Of a DNA stretch of 64,000 bases, positions 6,536-13,164 are shown piece by piece. The notes below the pieces were generated by a model, which was given only the letters and a program-made list of their open reading frames with translations, was not told the DNA's origin and did not search any database. The stretch spans positions 1-64,000 of IMG/VR virus record IMGVR_UViG_3300042563_002923, one strand, 5' to 3'. The DNA is from a virus. Position numbers and translations under genes: made by a program. Position 1 is the first letter of the stretch. Each line of letters begins with the position of its first letter.

Positions 6536-7861
6536 ATGACTATATTATCTACTATTTTTGACTCTTTAGCCGCTGACAATTCCCGCCTGGCTAAAGAAGC
6601 AATCTTAACTGCAAATAAAAATAATAAAGATTTACAACGAGCAATCAAACTTGCTCTGGATCCGCTTATCAGTTTTTACATTCGTAAAATTCCAGAATAT
6701 AAAGCAACCGGCAATGCAAAATTGTCGGATGCAATGAGTACTCTTGAGAATGAATTTGCTACACGCAACTTCACTGGTAATGCCGCAATTGAACTTTTAA
6801 CTAGTATTTTGGAATCTTTAAATGAAGCAGATGCCAGTGTTATTGAAAAAATTATCAAGAAAGACCTTCGATGCGGGGTTTCAGAAGCAACAGCTAATAA
6901 AATCTGGCCTGGTCTTGTCTCGACCTATCCGGTTATGTTGGCTTCTGGATTCGACCAAAAGCTTGTCGACAAAATTAAATTCCCGGCATACTGTCAGTTA
7001 AAATTAGATGGAATGCGTTTTAACGCAATTGTAAAAAATGGAACTGTTGAATATCGTAGCCGCAACGGCAAAGAACTTACTATTCCAAGTAAGTTGTTTA
7101 GTGACGCATTTCTCAAGCTTACTAGTTATTATGATACCGCTATTGTTTTTGATGGCGAATTACTAGTAGTAGATCATGCAGGTAAACCGCTTGATCGCAA
7201 AACAGGCAATGGTATCCTTAGCAAAGCTGTTAAAGGTACAATGTCAGAAAAAGAAGCAGAATCAGTTCGTGTAACACTATGGGATGCGATTCCATATATT
7301 GACTTTAAAGCAGGTTGTTATGCTGTTCCTTATAATGATAGGTTTCAAGCAATTGTTAACAGAACTACACATCTAAAAACAACGAATCGCTCATTAGGTT
7401 CATTAATTGATTGCGTATGGACTAAAGAAGTAAATACACAACTTGAAGCACAAAATATATTTGAGAAGTTCTTAGCTGATGGGCAAGAAGGAACTATTCT
7501 TAAATCTAAGACAAACATCTGGGAAGATAAGCGCTCCAAAGAACAAATTAAATTCAAAGGTGAATTGGAATGTGATCTTGTTGTCGTAGGTTGGGAAGAA
7601 GGCACAGGTAAAAACAAAGGTCGCTTAGGCGCACTTGTATGTGAATCGTCTGACGGATTAATTCAAGTTAATGTTGGATCGGGTTATACTGACGAGCAAC
7701 GCGAAGAATATAATAAATCTGTTATTGGTAAAATTGTAACCGTTAAATACAATGCAAGAATTAAAGATCGTGGCGAAAATGTTGAACGATTATTCTTGCC
7801 AATCTTTATTGAAATACGCGAGGACAAAGATGCAGCAGATCCAATCGGAAAAATCAAATAA
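6536..7861 (+). CDS. gp30: ATP-dependent DNA ligase (T4 gp30-like)
   Basis: A 441-aa ligase that seals nicks during lagging-strand synthesis and repair. The adenylation motif is K156-L-D-G-M-R, close to Lys159 of T4 ligase. Further nucleotidyltransferase motifs are YRSRNGKEL (motif III region), VFDGELLV (motif IIIa), EGTILKSK (motif IV) and QIKFKGELECDLVVVGW (motif V). The N-terminal 140 residues form the helical domain typical of T4-type ligases. It has its own promoter; the stop at 7861 overlaps a small downstream gene that starts inside its 3' end. Confidence 0.92.
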   Translation: MTILSTIFDSLAADNSRLAKEAILTANKNNKDLQRAIKLALDPLISFYIRKIPEYKATGNAKLSDAMSTLENEFATRNFTGNAAIELLTSILESLNEADASVIEKIIKKDLRCGVSEATANKIWPGLVSTYPVMLASGFDQKLVDKIKFPAYCQLKLDGMRFNAIVKNGTVEYRSRNGKELTIPSKLFSDAFLKLTSYYDTAIVFDGELLVVDHAGKPLDRKTGNGILSKAVKGTMSEKEAESVRVTLWDAIPYIDFKAGCYAVPYNDRFQAIVNRTTHLKTTNRSLGSLIDCVWTKEVNTQLEAQNIFEKFLADGQEGTILKSKTNIWEDKRSKEQIKFKGELECDLVVVGWEEGTGKNKGRLGALVCESSDGLIQVNVGSGYTDEQREEYNKSVIGKIVTVKYNARIKDRGENVERLFLPIFIEIREDKDAADPIGKIK

Positions 7862-8066
7862 TTTCATCATTACATTAATTGAAGATGGCGATGATTTAAT
7901 ATTGCCATTACCTGAACGATTACTTGAAGAAGCAGGTTGGAACGAAGGTGATATTTTAGATTGGTCTGACAATGGAAATGGTTCATGGACTTTAACAAAG
8001 ATTACACCAGTAACACCCGAAGAAGAAGAAGCTTGGAAAGAACTAGAACGTAAAAATAATATATAA
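7830..8066 (+). CDS. AbrB/MazE-like small protein, 78 aa
   Basis: The start is taken at ATG 7830, with GAGG at 7820-7823, rather than the in-frame ATG at 7752 deep inside the ligase gene. The core DDLILPLPERLLEEAGWNEGD followed by ILDW matches the SpoVT-AbrB swapped-hairpin fold (a pattern of hydrophobic-LPxxLLxxxGWxxGD). Such proteins bind DNA as transition-state regulators or antitoxins. No toxin partner with a recognisable fold follows, so a stand-alone phage regulator is more likely. It overlaps the ligase gene by 32 nt. Confidence 0.65.
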   Translation: MQQIQSEKSNNFIITLIEDGDDLILPLPERLLEEAGWNEGDILDWSDNGNGSWTLTKITPVTPEEEEAWKELERKNNI

Positions 8067-8082
8067 AGAGAAAGACCTCTTT

Positions 8083-8355
8083 ATGAACGCTAAAGTTTTT
8101 AGATTCCCCGATAGAAATAAAATAGTTGTTTATAAAATTCCGTTATATACGGATGAAGATATATTTCTTACTGTTTTAGCTGTTAATATCTTTAGTTCAT
8201 TTCCGCATAAAATAACCGCAGCTAATTTAGAAGAATGTGATCCTGCTATTGTTATTGCCGCAATATCCCAAGCATGTACTACCGATATATTCTCAGATTC
8301 CGCAAAACAAACTTACCTCGATATTATTAAATCTGTTGAACGTCTTGAAAAATGA
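8083..8355 (+). CDS. Hypothetical protein, 90 aa
   Basis: A small acidic soluble protein (starts MNAKVFRFPDRNKIVVYKI). A hydrophobic stretch around residues 29-40 (FLTVLAVNIFSS) is not long enough to be a clear membrane helix. No domain is recognised. It is preceded by AGAGAAAGACC as a weak ribosome binding site and overlaps the next gene by 4 nt. Confidence 0.65.
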   Translation: MNAKVFRFPDRNKIVVYKIPLYTDEDIFLTVLAVNIFSSFPHKITAANLEECDPAIVIAAISQACTTDIFSDSAKQTYLDIIKSVERLEK

Positions 8356-8897
8356 ATATCTTTTATCTACATAATGATCCAAAAACGTGTGCTGAACTAC
8401 ACAACGATAAACACGTTGTAAAAATGATTCTCGAATATGCTCAATTACTTTCTACTGCTCACAGGTTTATTGACGGTGTCCCTAGTGTTGATAGGGGAAC
8501 TAGGACTGGCAGACAACGAACCTCGTATATACTCTCTGATAGCCGCGATGCTGTGCTTTATCGGGCTACTCATATCAACCATCCTTCAGCAATTTGGGTA
8601 AGACATTCTTATGAAAATTATGAATGGTTGTATAAGTTATTCATTGCAGTATTAAACGAATATACCCATAGGTATGGTAGAATACATGCTACTGCTCGAC
8701 TGATAGATGTATTATACACACCTCCAACTCATATTCCTAAAGGAGTGGGGTTTACAGAACCTACTCCTGCAATGCCCGACGAATATAAGATAACCGGGAA
8801 TTCCGTCAGATCATATATAAATTATTATGTTGGTGCAAAAAAGCATCTAGCATCCTGGAAAAAAAGACAAACACCTGAATGGTTTACATATGCCTAG
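8352..8897 (+). CDS. Conserved T4-like phage protein (DKHVVKM family), 181 aa
   Basis: A member of a well-conserved family of phage proteins of unknown function. Typical blocks are NDKHVVKMILEYAQLLSTAH (residues 18-37), INHPSAIWVRHSYENYEWL (residues 75-93), a Pro-rich loop with HIPKGVGFTEPTPAMPDEY and a C-terminal W-rich end (ASWKKRQTPEWF). The conserved His/Asp/Lys clusters suggest an enzyme. I do not know an established activity. It is coupled by short overlaps to both neighbours (4 and 8 nt). Confidence 0.75.
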   Translation: MNIFYLHNDPKTCAELHNDKHVVKMILEYAQLLSTAHRFIDGVPSVDRGTRTGRQRTSYILSDSRDAVLYRATHINHPSAIWVRHSYENYEWLYKLFIAVLNEYTHRYGRIHATARLIDVLYTPPTHIPKGVGFTEPTPAMPDEYKITGNSVRSYINYYVGAKKHLASWKKRQTPEWFTYA

Positions 8898-9147
8898 TTA
8901 TACATTAAAATGCAATGATTGTGATACAATGTTCGACGTACTCTGTCGATATGATGTAAGAGCCGAACAACAATGCCCATCCTGCAAATCAACAAATCAC
9001 GAGAACCACATCACTAGTGCTCCGGTACTAGGAGACTCTGTACGTCTAGGAGTCACTAAACCCGATGGTGGTTTTAACGAAGTCTTGTCTAAGATACACT
9101 CTCAGAATTATAAGAGTAACTTGGCAGACAAACTAAGTAGACGGTAA
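8890..9147 (+). CDS. FmdB-like zinc-ribbon protein, 85 aa
   Basis: Starts MPSYTLKCNDCDTMFD, with CxxC at residues 8-11 and a second CPSC (29-32), the four-cysteine zinc ribbon of the FmdB regulatory family. The C-terminal half (VTKPDGGFNEVLSKIH) is basic and likely helical. Phage copies of this fold have no proven role; they may bind nucleic acid or RNA polymerase. A Rho-independent terminator follows 25 nt after the stop. Confidence 0.75.
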   Translation: MPSYTLKCNDCDTMFDVLCRYDVRAEQQCPSCKSTNHENHITSAPVLGDSVRLGVTKPDGGFNEVLSKIHSQNYKSNLADKLSRR

Positions 9148-9171
9148 TGCTTCCAATAACTTTAACTCCAC

Positions 9172-9212
9172 GGAGGAATGAATAGCCGAAAGTCTATTTG
9201 TCCTCCTTTTTT
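9172..9212 (+). terminator. Rho-independent terminator
   Basis: GGAGGA (9172-9177) pairs with TCCTCC (9201-9206), with an inner AATAG/CTATT pairing, followed by six T. The GGAGGA looks like a ribosome binding site for an ATG at 9178, but it is an arm of this hairpin. It ends the transcript of the ligase to zinc-ribbon run. Confidence 0.85.
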
Positions 9213-9228
9213 CTTTAAGAGGGCATAC

Positions 9229-9975
9229 ATGGCAAAGTCTAAAAATAATACTCAGTTACAGCCAGATCAACCGCAAATAACTTTAGCAAATAATCGCTTA
9301 AGGTTACGATTAGATGATATGAAAGTAATAGAGCCATTAACAGACAACCAGAAACTATTTTTTGACGCATACGAAGATTCCAGTATAATGCTACTTCATG
9401 GAGTAGCAGGAACAGGAAAAACTTTTATTGCCTTATATCATGCTTTAGAAGAAGTGCTTAATAAGACAAATCCTTATAAGCGGGTAATCATAGTTAGATC
9501 AGCAGTACCTAGCAGGGAAATTGGTCACTTACCAGGAGACGAAAAAGAAAAGACAGAAGTTTATACTGAACCCTATGTCGAAGTTTGTCAAGATCTTTTC
9601 GGAAGACATGACGCATATCAAAGATTAGAAGAACAAGGAGCAATTAAGTTTTTAATAACGTCGTTTGTCAGAGGTATTACTTTAGAAGATTCTATTATCA
9701 TTGTAGATGAATGCCAAAATATGACAGACATGGAATTAAATTCCGTTATTACAAGAGTAGGTAATCGAAGCAAAATTGTATTTTGTGGAGACTTTAGGCA
9801 AACAGATTTATACAGAAAAACAGACATGTCTGGACTCAAAAAGTTCATGGCAATCGCCGATATGATGCCCTCATTTAAAACATTCGAATTCGGCGTGGAT
9901 GATATCGTTAGATCTGCTATTGTAAAAGAGTATATTTTAGCAAGATTAGATTACGAAACAAGGTATTGTACTTAA
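9229..9975 (+). CDS. phoH: PhoH-like ATPase
   Basis: A 248-aa P-loop ATPase of the PhoH family, common in marine T4-like phages. The Walker A motif is GVAGTGKT (residues 58-65), and VDECQN (about 160-165) is the Walker B site. RVIIVRSAVPSREIGHLPGD is the PhoH signature. ATG 9229 is chosen as start because it follows AAGAGGG; the in-frame ATG at 9178 belongs to the upstream terminator hairpin. The biological role of phage PhoH is unsettled. A late box and a terminator follow directly after the stop. Confidence 0.88.
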   Translation: MAKSKNNTQLQPDQPQITLANNRLRLRLDDMKVIEPLTDNQKLFFDAYEDSSIMLLHGVAGTGKTFIALYHALEEVLNKTNPYKRVIIVRSAVPSREIGHLPGDEKEKTEVYTEPYVEVCQDLFGRHDAYQRLEEQGAIKFLITSFVRGITLEDSIIIVDECQNMTDMELNSVITRVGNRSKIVFCGDFRQTDLYRKTDMSGLKKFMAIADMMPSFKTFEFGVDDIVRSAIVKEYILARLDYETRYCT

Positions 9976-9983
9976 TATAAATA
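9976..9983 (+). promoter_or_regulatory. T4-type late promoter box TATAAATA
   Basis: An exact TATAAATA immediately after the phoH stop. Transcription would start near 9989, inside the 5' arm of the terminator at 9985-10013, so a late transcript would carry only part of that hairpin. It would drive the lysis region beginning at 10025. Confidence 0.65.
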
Positions 9984-9984
9984 T

Positions 9985-10013
9985 AAGAGCCGGACTAATA
10001 ATTCGGCTCTTTT
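9985..10013 (+). terminator. Rho-independent terminator after phoH
   Basis: AAGAGCCG (9985-9992) pairs perfectly with CGGCTCTT (10004-10011) across an 11-nt loop, ending in a T run. It separates phoH from the lysis genes. Confidence 0.85.
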
Positions 10014-10024
10014 CAAAGGTAAAT

Positions 10025-10324
10025 ATGAAAAAAATATTAATTTCTATTGTATTATCTCTATTCGGATTAACCGCATCTGCGCAACATTATTCGACTTATG
10101 GTGGAGTATTTTATCAAGGACATAACAATCATAATAGAGGATGGATTGTTCCTGTTATTATTGGCGGTGTTATTGGATACGAGCTAAATAGATCTCGGGC
10201 AAACACTGTTATTGTTCAACAACCAAATGTAATTGTAACACAACAGATGGAATGTACTCCTTGGAAAGAAATACAACAATACGATGGCACAGTAACAAGA
10301 GAAAGAACGTGCTATCAAAAATAA
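10025..10324 (+). CDS. Secreted/periplasmic small protein, 99 aa
   Basis: A clear signal peptide: MKKILISIVLSLFGLTASAQ, with a probable cleavage after Ala19 (ASA-Q). The mature part is Tyr/His/Gly-rich at first, then a glycine-rich hydrophobic stretch WIVPVIIGGVIGYEL (about residues 40-54) that could insert in or contact a membrane, then a Gln/Val-rich part with two cysteines. Its position directly upstream of the GH19 endolysin suggests a lysis accessory (spanin- or Rz-like role), but no spanin signature is seen. Confidence 0.65.
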   Translation: MKKILISIVLSLFGLTASAQHYSTYGGVFYQGHNNHNRGWIVPVIIGGVIGYELNRSRANTVIVQQPNVIVTQQMECTPWKEIQQYDGTVTRERTCYQK

Positions 10325-10333
10325 AGGATAAAA

Positions 10334-10972
10334 ATGGCTGACGGATTTGATTTCAATTTTACAGAAGAACAAGTGCATCATTTATTACCTCGAGTAAAAA
10401 ATGTTGCTGAATGGTATGATGCAATGGTTGAAACATTGCCGCAATATGGTATTAACGATATTGCTCGGGTATCGGCATTTATTGCCCAATGTGCGCATGA
10501 GTCTGGCGGATTTACTGTTATGCAGGAGAACCTGAACTATAGTGCAGATGGTCTGCAAAAAATCTTTGGTAAGTATTTTCCTAATCCTCAAATTGCCGCG
10601 CAATATGCAAGACAACCTGAAAAGATTGCTAACAGAGTGTACGCAAACAGGATGAGCAATGGAGACGAAGCAAGCGGTGATGGTTGGAAGTTTAGAGGCC
10701 GTGGTCTTATTCAATTGACAGGTAAACACAATTATACAAAATGCTCCGAAGCATTTTTTGACGATCATACATTATTAGAACAACCTGACATTCTAGTTCA
10801 ACCATATTATGCTTTAAATTCAGCATGCTGGTTCTGGAATGCAAACAAATTAAATGAACTTGCAGATGCGCAAGACATTAAGATGATGACAAAGAAAATT
10901 AATGGTGGATTCATTGGTCTTGAAGATCGAATTAAACACTATAATCACGCAGTAGATATTTTACAAGGATAA
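10334..10972 (+). CDS. GH19-family endolysin (chitinase-like muramidase)
   Basis: A 212-aa single-domain GH19-type lysozyme that cleaves peptidoglycan glycan strands. The catalytic Glu lies in IAQCAHESGGF (residues 49-59), with FRGRGLIQLTG (about 119-129) and FWNANKLNELAD as the usual following blocks. There is no signal peptide, so export would depend on the holin at 12857. Length is typical of phage GH19 endolysins. AAGG precedes the ATG. It belongs with the late lysis region. Confidence 0.88.
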   Translation: MADGFDFNFTEEQVHHLLPRVKNVAEWYDAMVETLPQYGINDIARVSAFIAQCAHESGGFTVMQENLNYSADGLQKIFGKYFPNPQIAAQYARQPEKIANRVYANRMSNGDEASGDGWKFRGRGLIQLTGKHNYTKCSEAFFDDHTLLEQPDILVQPYYALNSACWFWNANKLNELADAQDIKMMTKKINGGFIGLEDRIKHYNHAVDILQG

Positions 10973-10977
10973 AAAAA

Positions 10978-11277
10978 ATGGTAATGGTTGAAACTTTAAC
11001 TGATGAGCAAATTCAAAGTTGTTTATCTGAAGGTATTAATTTAGAAATATTTAAAAGACAAGCTATTGCTTGTCAAAAATTAATGCCAGCTTTTTACGAT
11101 GGAAAAGACAAATATGTAATTTCCGATGTGCAAACTGCAATTAATTACTGTATGGAAATAAAAGATACATTTACCTCAGAAGAGCATACGCCAGAGAGGG
11201 ATACAGAGTTTTACGCAAATTATAACCCTGTACTTCAAGCAGGTATAAAACTTAATGAATTGTTAATGGCAGACTAA
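10978..11277 (+). CDS. Hypothetical protein, 99 aa
   Basis: A small acidic, mainly helical soluble protein (starts MVMVETLTDEQIQSCLSEG) with no recognised motif. AAGGAT at 10966-10971 lies a good distance from the ATG at 10978; an alternative ATG is at 10984. It sits between the endolysin and the nuclease gene and is probably co-transcribed with both. No function can be inferred. Confidence 0.6.
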   Translation: MVMVETLTDEQIQSCLSEGINLEIFKRQAIACQKLMPAFYDGKDKYVISDVQTAINYCMEIKDTFTSEEHTPERDTEFYANYNPVLQAGIKLNELLMAD

Positions 11278-11280
11278 ATT

Positions 11281-11958
11281 ATGATATTTAATCATGTGAA
11301 TGTGAATAAATTTGAGACTTTGGAACAAATTACAAGAGAAGACGGTGTAAGATTTTATAAGACTCCTAGTGGTAATAGGTATCCTTCTATTACTACTATT
11401 CTCGGTGCTCAAAGTAAACAAGCCATACAAGAATGGCGCAAAAAAATAGGTGAGGAAGCAGCTAATAAAATTTCTAAGGCTGCTACAACACGAGGAACTA
11501 AGTTACACTCGTATATTGAGAATTATTTAAATAATAATGATGTGCTAAATGAAATGTCCTTCTTTCAAAAGGAACTTTTTTCAGGAATTCTGCCAGAATT
11601 GCACAAAATCAACAATATTCATGTACAAGAACAGAAATTATATTCAGATCACTTAAGATTAGCAGGCACAGTGGACTGTATAGGTGAATATGACGGCAAA
11701 TTGGCAGTCATTGACTTCAAAACTTCTGGTAAATTGAAGAAAAAAGAATGGATTCACAGCTACTTCATGCAATGCGCCGCTTATGCCATCATGTATGAAG
11801 AAAGAACTGGCATCCCAATCAGTAAATTGGTCATTCTTATCGCCGTAGAAGACGAAAATCCACAAGTTTTTGTCGAAAAACGTGATAATTGGGTAAAAGA
11901 ACTGCTAAAATGCCGAGATTCTTACGAAATGGACAACAACTTGTTGACTTTTTCCTAA
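11281..11958 (+). CDS. PD-(D/E)XK exonuclease (RecB/MGME1-like)
   Basis: A 225-aa nuclease-fold protein. YPSITTILG near the N-terminus, TRGTKLHSYIENYL (about residues 70-83), AGTVDCIGEYDGKLAVIDFK (with catalytic D, D and K) and HSYFMQCAAYAIMYEE (the QxxxY motif) are the ordered motifs of RecB-type PD-(D/E)XK exonucleases related to MGME1. It probably processes DNA ends during replication or packaging. The 3' end carries the -35 element of the tmRNA promoter. Confidence 0.85.
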   Translation: MIFNHVNVNKFETLEQITREDGVRFYKTPSGNRYPSITTILGAQSKQAIQEWRKKIGEEAANKISKAATTRGTKLHSYIENYLNNNDVLNEMSFFQKELFSGILPELHKINNIHVQEQKLYSDHLRLAGTVDCIGEYDGKLAVIDFKTSGKLKKKEWIHSYFMQCAAYAIMYEERTGIPISKLVILIAVEDENPQVFVEKRDNWVKELLKCRDSYEMDNNLLTFS

Positions 11959-11971
11959 AACCTGTTATAAT
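11944..11971 (+). promoter_or_regulatory. Sigma70-like promoter of the tmRNA gene
   Basis: TTGACT at 11944-11949, 16-nt spacer, TATAAT at 11966-11971 in CTGTTATAATATA. The expected start is near 11978-11980, just ahead of the tmRNA acceptor piece. The box overlaps the nuclease stop codon region. Confidence 0.8.
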
Positions 11972-11978
11972 ATATAAA

Positions 11979-12044
11979 ATATTGCTGTATGAAGCAAAGA
12001 GAAAAGTATTCTGGACGCGGGTGCGAATCCCGCCACCTCCACCA
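11979..12044 (+). ncRNA. ssrA: tmRNA, acceptor (3') piece of a permuted gene
   Basis: This piece encodes the T arm and CCA end of tmRNA but lies upstream of the coding piece. GCGGG (12017-12021) pairs with CCCGC (12029-12033) around a 7-nt T loop, followed by CACCTCC (12034-12040) and a genome-encoded ACCA (12041-12044). The block GGACGCGGG...CCCGCC is nearly that of E. coli tmRNA. CACCTCC pairs with GGGGGTG at 12133-12139 to form the 7-bp acceptor stem (one G-U). TATTCT (12007-12012) can pair with AGAGTA (12159-12164) as P2. The mature 5' end is uncertain. Confidence 0.85.
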
Positions 12045-12132
12045 AAAGTATTCTAAACTGGACGCAGGATCTGAGAAGGTTGAAAGTGGATTGATCACCA
12101 CAAGTATGCTGGAGATTAAGAATGCTTTTGAT
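12045..12132 (+). ncRNA. Intervening segment of the permuted pre-tmRNA
   Basis: This 88-nt spacer joins the CCA end of the acceptor piece to the 5' end of the coding piece and should be removed by processing. AAAAGTATTCT (12044-12054) can pair over all 11 positions, with one G-U, with AGAATGCTTTT (12119-12129), extending the acceptor stem into a long hairpin. An identical AAAAGTATTCT at 12002-12012 in the acceptor piece could compete for the same partner. Confidence 0.7.
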
Positions 12133-12300
12133 GGGGGTGCATAGTTTCGACAGGGTAAAGAGTAACAGAGTGGACAGCACATCAGCAACGATGTAAAAAG
12201 AAGAAATAAAGTAAACGCAAACGACTCACTGTTCGCATTGGCAGCCTAAACGCTGACTAGGGTTTCGGTTAGTTTCCTCGTAACAGAATAACTAACCATT
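12133..12300 (+). ncRNA. ssrA: tmRNA, coding (5') piece with tag reading frame
   Basis: It starts GGGGGTG (12133-12139, acceptor strand) followed by CATAGTTTCGACAGGG, the conserved 5' tRNA-like segment. ACATC/GATGT (12179-12183 with 12190-12194) is a candidate PK1 stem. The tag frame starts at the resume codon GCA (12217) and ends with TAA at 12247-12249, encoding ANDSLFALAA, the expected type ending in ALAA. Downstream GGTTAGTT (12267-12274) pairs perfectly with AACTAACC (12290-12297); ACTAG (12256-12260) can also pair with TTAGT, suggesting PK2 or an end structure. tmRNA rescues stalled ribosomes and tags the nascent chain for proteolysis. Confidence 0.88.
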
Positions 12301-12322
12301 TTATTAACAAATCTACAAACAG

Positions 12323-12853
12323 ATGAAATCATATACACAATCATTTTTAGTAGCAGTATCCGCAATATTATTAATTTCAATTTTCACACAAGTAACGACA
12401 TCAAAACTACACAATTTAAAACAAACCAACTTTGACGACACTAAAGCAACCGTTGCAGTCAGAGAACAACAATTAGATTGTTTAGCAAAAAATATCTACC
12501 ACGAAGCAAGAAGCGAACCCTTTGAGGGCAAAGTTGCTGTAGCTCAGGTCACAATGAATAGAGCAGCAAATGCTGGATTTCCAAATGATATTTGCAAAGT
12601 AGTTTATCAAAAGAACATAGTGTATGAAAAAGTGATTTGCCAATTCAGTTGGTATTGCGAGACATCTACAAAAACAAAACCAATCCACCAATCTGCATAT
12701 AAAGAATCCTATGAGGTAGCTAAGAAAGTTTTACTTGAAGGATTCCGATTAGCAGGATTAACTGAAGCACTTTATTATCACGCAACTTACGTTTCACCTG
12801 GTTGGAAACGTCAACAAATCGCAAAAATTGGCAACCACATTTTTTACAAATAA
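12323..12853 (+). CDS. SleB-type cell wall hydrolase with N-terminal anchor
   Basis: A 176-aa protein with a hydrophobic segment at residues 8-26 (signal anchor or uncleaved signal), then a Hydrolase_2 (SleB/CwlJ) domain. AKNIYHEARSEPFEGKVAVA carries the catalytic Glu region, followed by QVTMNRAANAGFP and FSWYCE. Such enzymes act as lytic transglycosylases or muramidases on peptidoglycan. An N-terminal anchor would allow sec-dependent export, as in signal-arrest endolysins. The start has only a weak ribosome binding site, 23 nt after the tmRNA coding piece, so it may be translated from the same transcript. Confidence 0.82.
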   Translation: MKSYTQSFLVAVSAILLISIFTQVTTSKLHNLKQTNFDDTKATVAVREQQLDCLAKNIYHEARSEPFEGKVAVAQVTMNRAANAGFPNDICKVVYQKNIVYEKVICQFSWYCETSTKTKPIHQSAYKESYEVAKKVLLEGFRLAGLTEALYYHATYVSPGWKRQQIAKIGNHIFYK

Positions 12854-12856
12854 ATT

Positions 12857-13162
12857 ATGAAATATCCAACACTACAAGATGTTATTAACTATTGCAAAAC
12901 AACATTAACGGTTGCAACTGCAGAAACAATTGCATGGATTGGCATTGTTCTTATTCATGCCGCAACTATACCCACAATGATTTCAATCATGTCTGGTCTA
13001 TCAGATAAGATGCCACCCGTTGATCTTATTTTGTTTATCTGGGCAGGACTTTCAATGTTATTTGTGCGAGCAGTAATTCTTAAAGACATTCTTCACATTG
13101 TAACTATTGGTGTAGGATTTATTATTCACTCCGTGCTTCTTGCTTTAATACTATTTAAATAA
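12857..13162 (+). CDS. Holin-like membrane protein, three TM segments
   Basis: 101 aa with three hydrophobic spans, about residues 22-44, 54-72 and 77-99, and a short charged N-terminus. Size, topology and position right after a cell-wall hydrolase fit a class I-type holin, which makes membrane holes to release the GH19 endolysin. No family signature is recognised, so holin is an inference from context. The heme oxygenase gene begins 3 nt after its stop. Confidence 0.65.
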   Translation: MKYPTLQDVINYCKTTLTVATAETIAWIGIVLIHAATIPTMISIMSGLSDKMPPVDLILFIWAGLSMLFVRAVILKDILHIVTIGVGFIIHSVLLALILFK

Positions 13163-13164
13163 TC

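Noticed and set aside
7752-7829. Longer N-terminus for the AbrB-like gene
   Set aside because: The extra 26 codons lie inside the ligase gene and carry no conserved pattern; ATG 7830 has GAGG at a good distance.
9178-9228. Upstream start for phoH at 9178 with a GGAGGA ribosome binding site
   Set aside because: GGAGGA is one arm of a terminator hairpin with TCCTCC and a T run; AAGAGGG before ATG 9229 gives a better start.
11955-12188. Minus-strand ORFs of 71-77 aa over the tmRNA region
   Set aside because: They lie over the structured tmRNA gene, start and stop without ribosome binding sites and have no protein-like composition; they are by-products of the RNA sequence.
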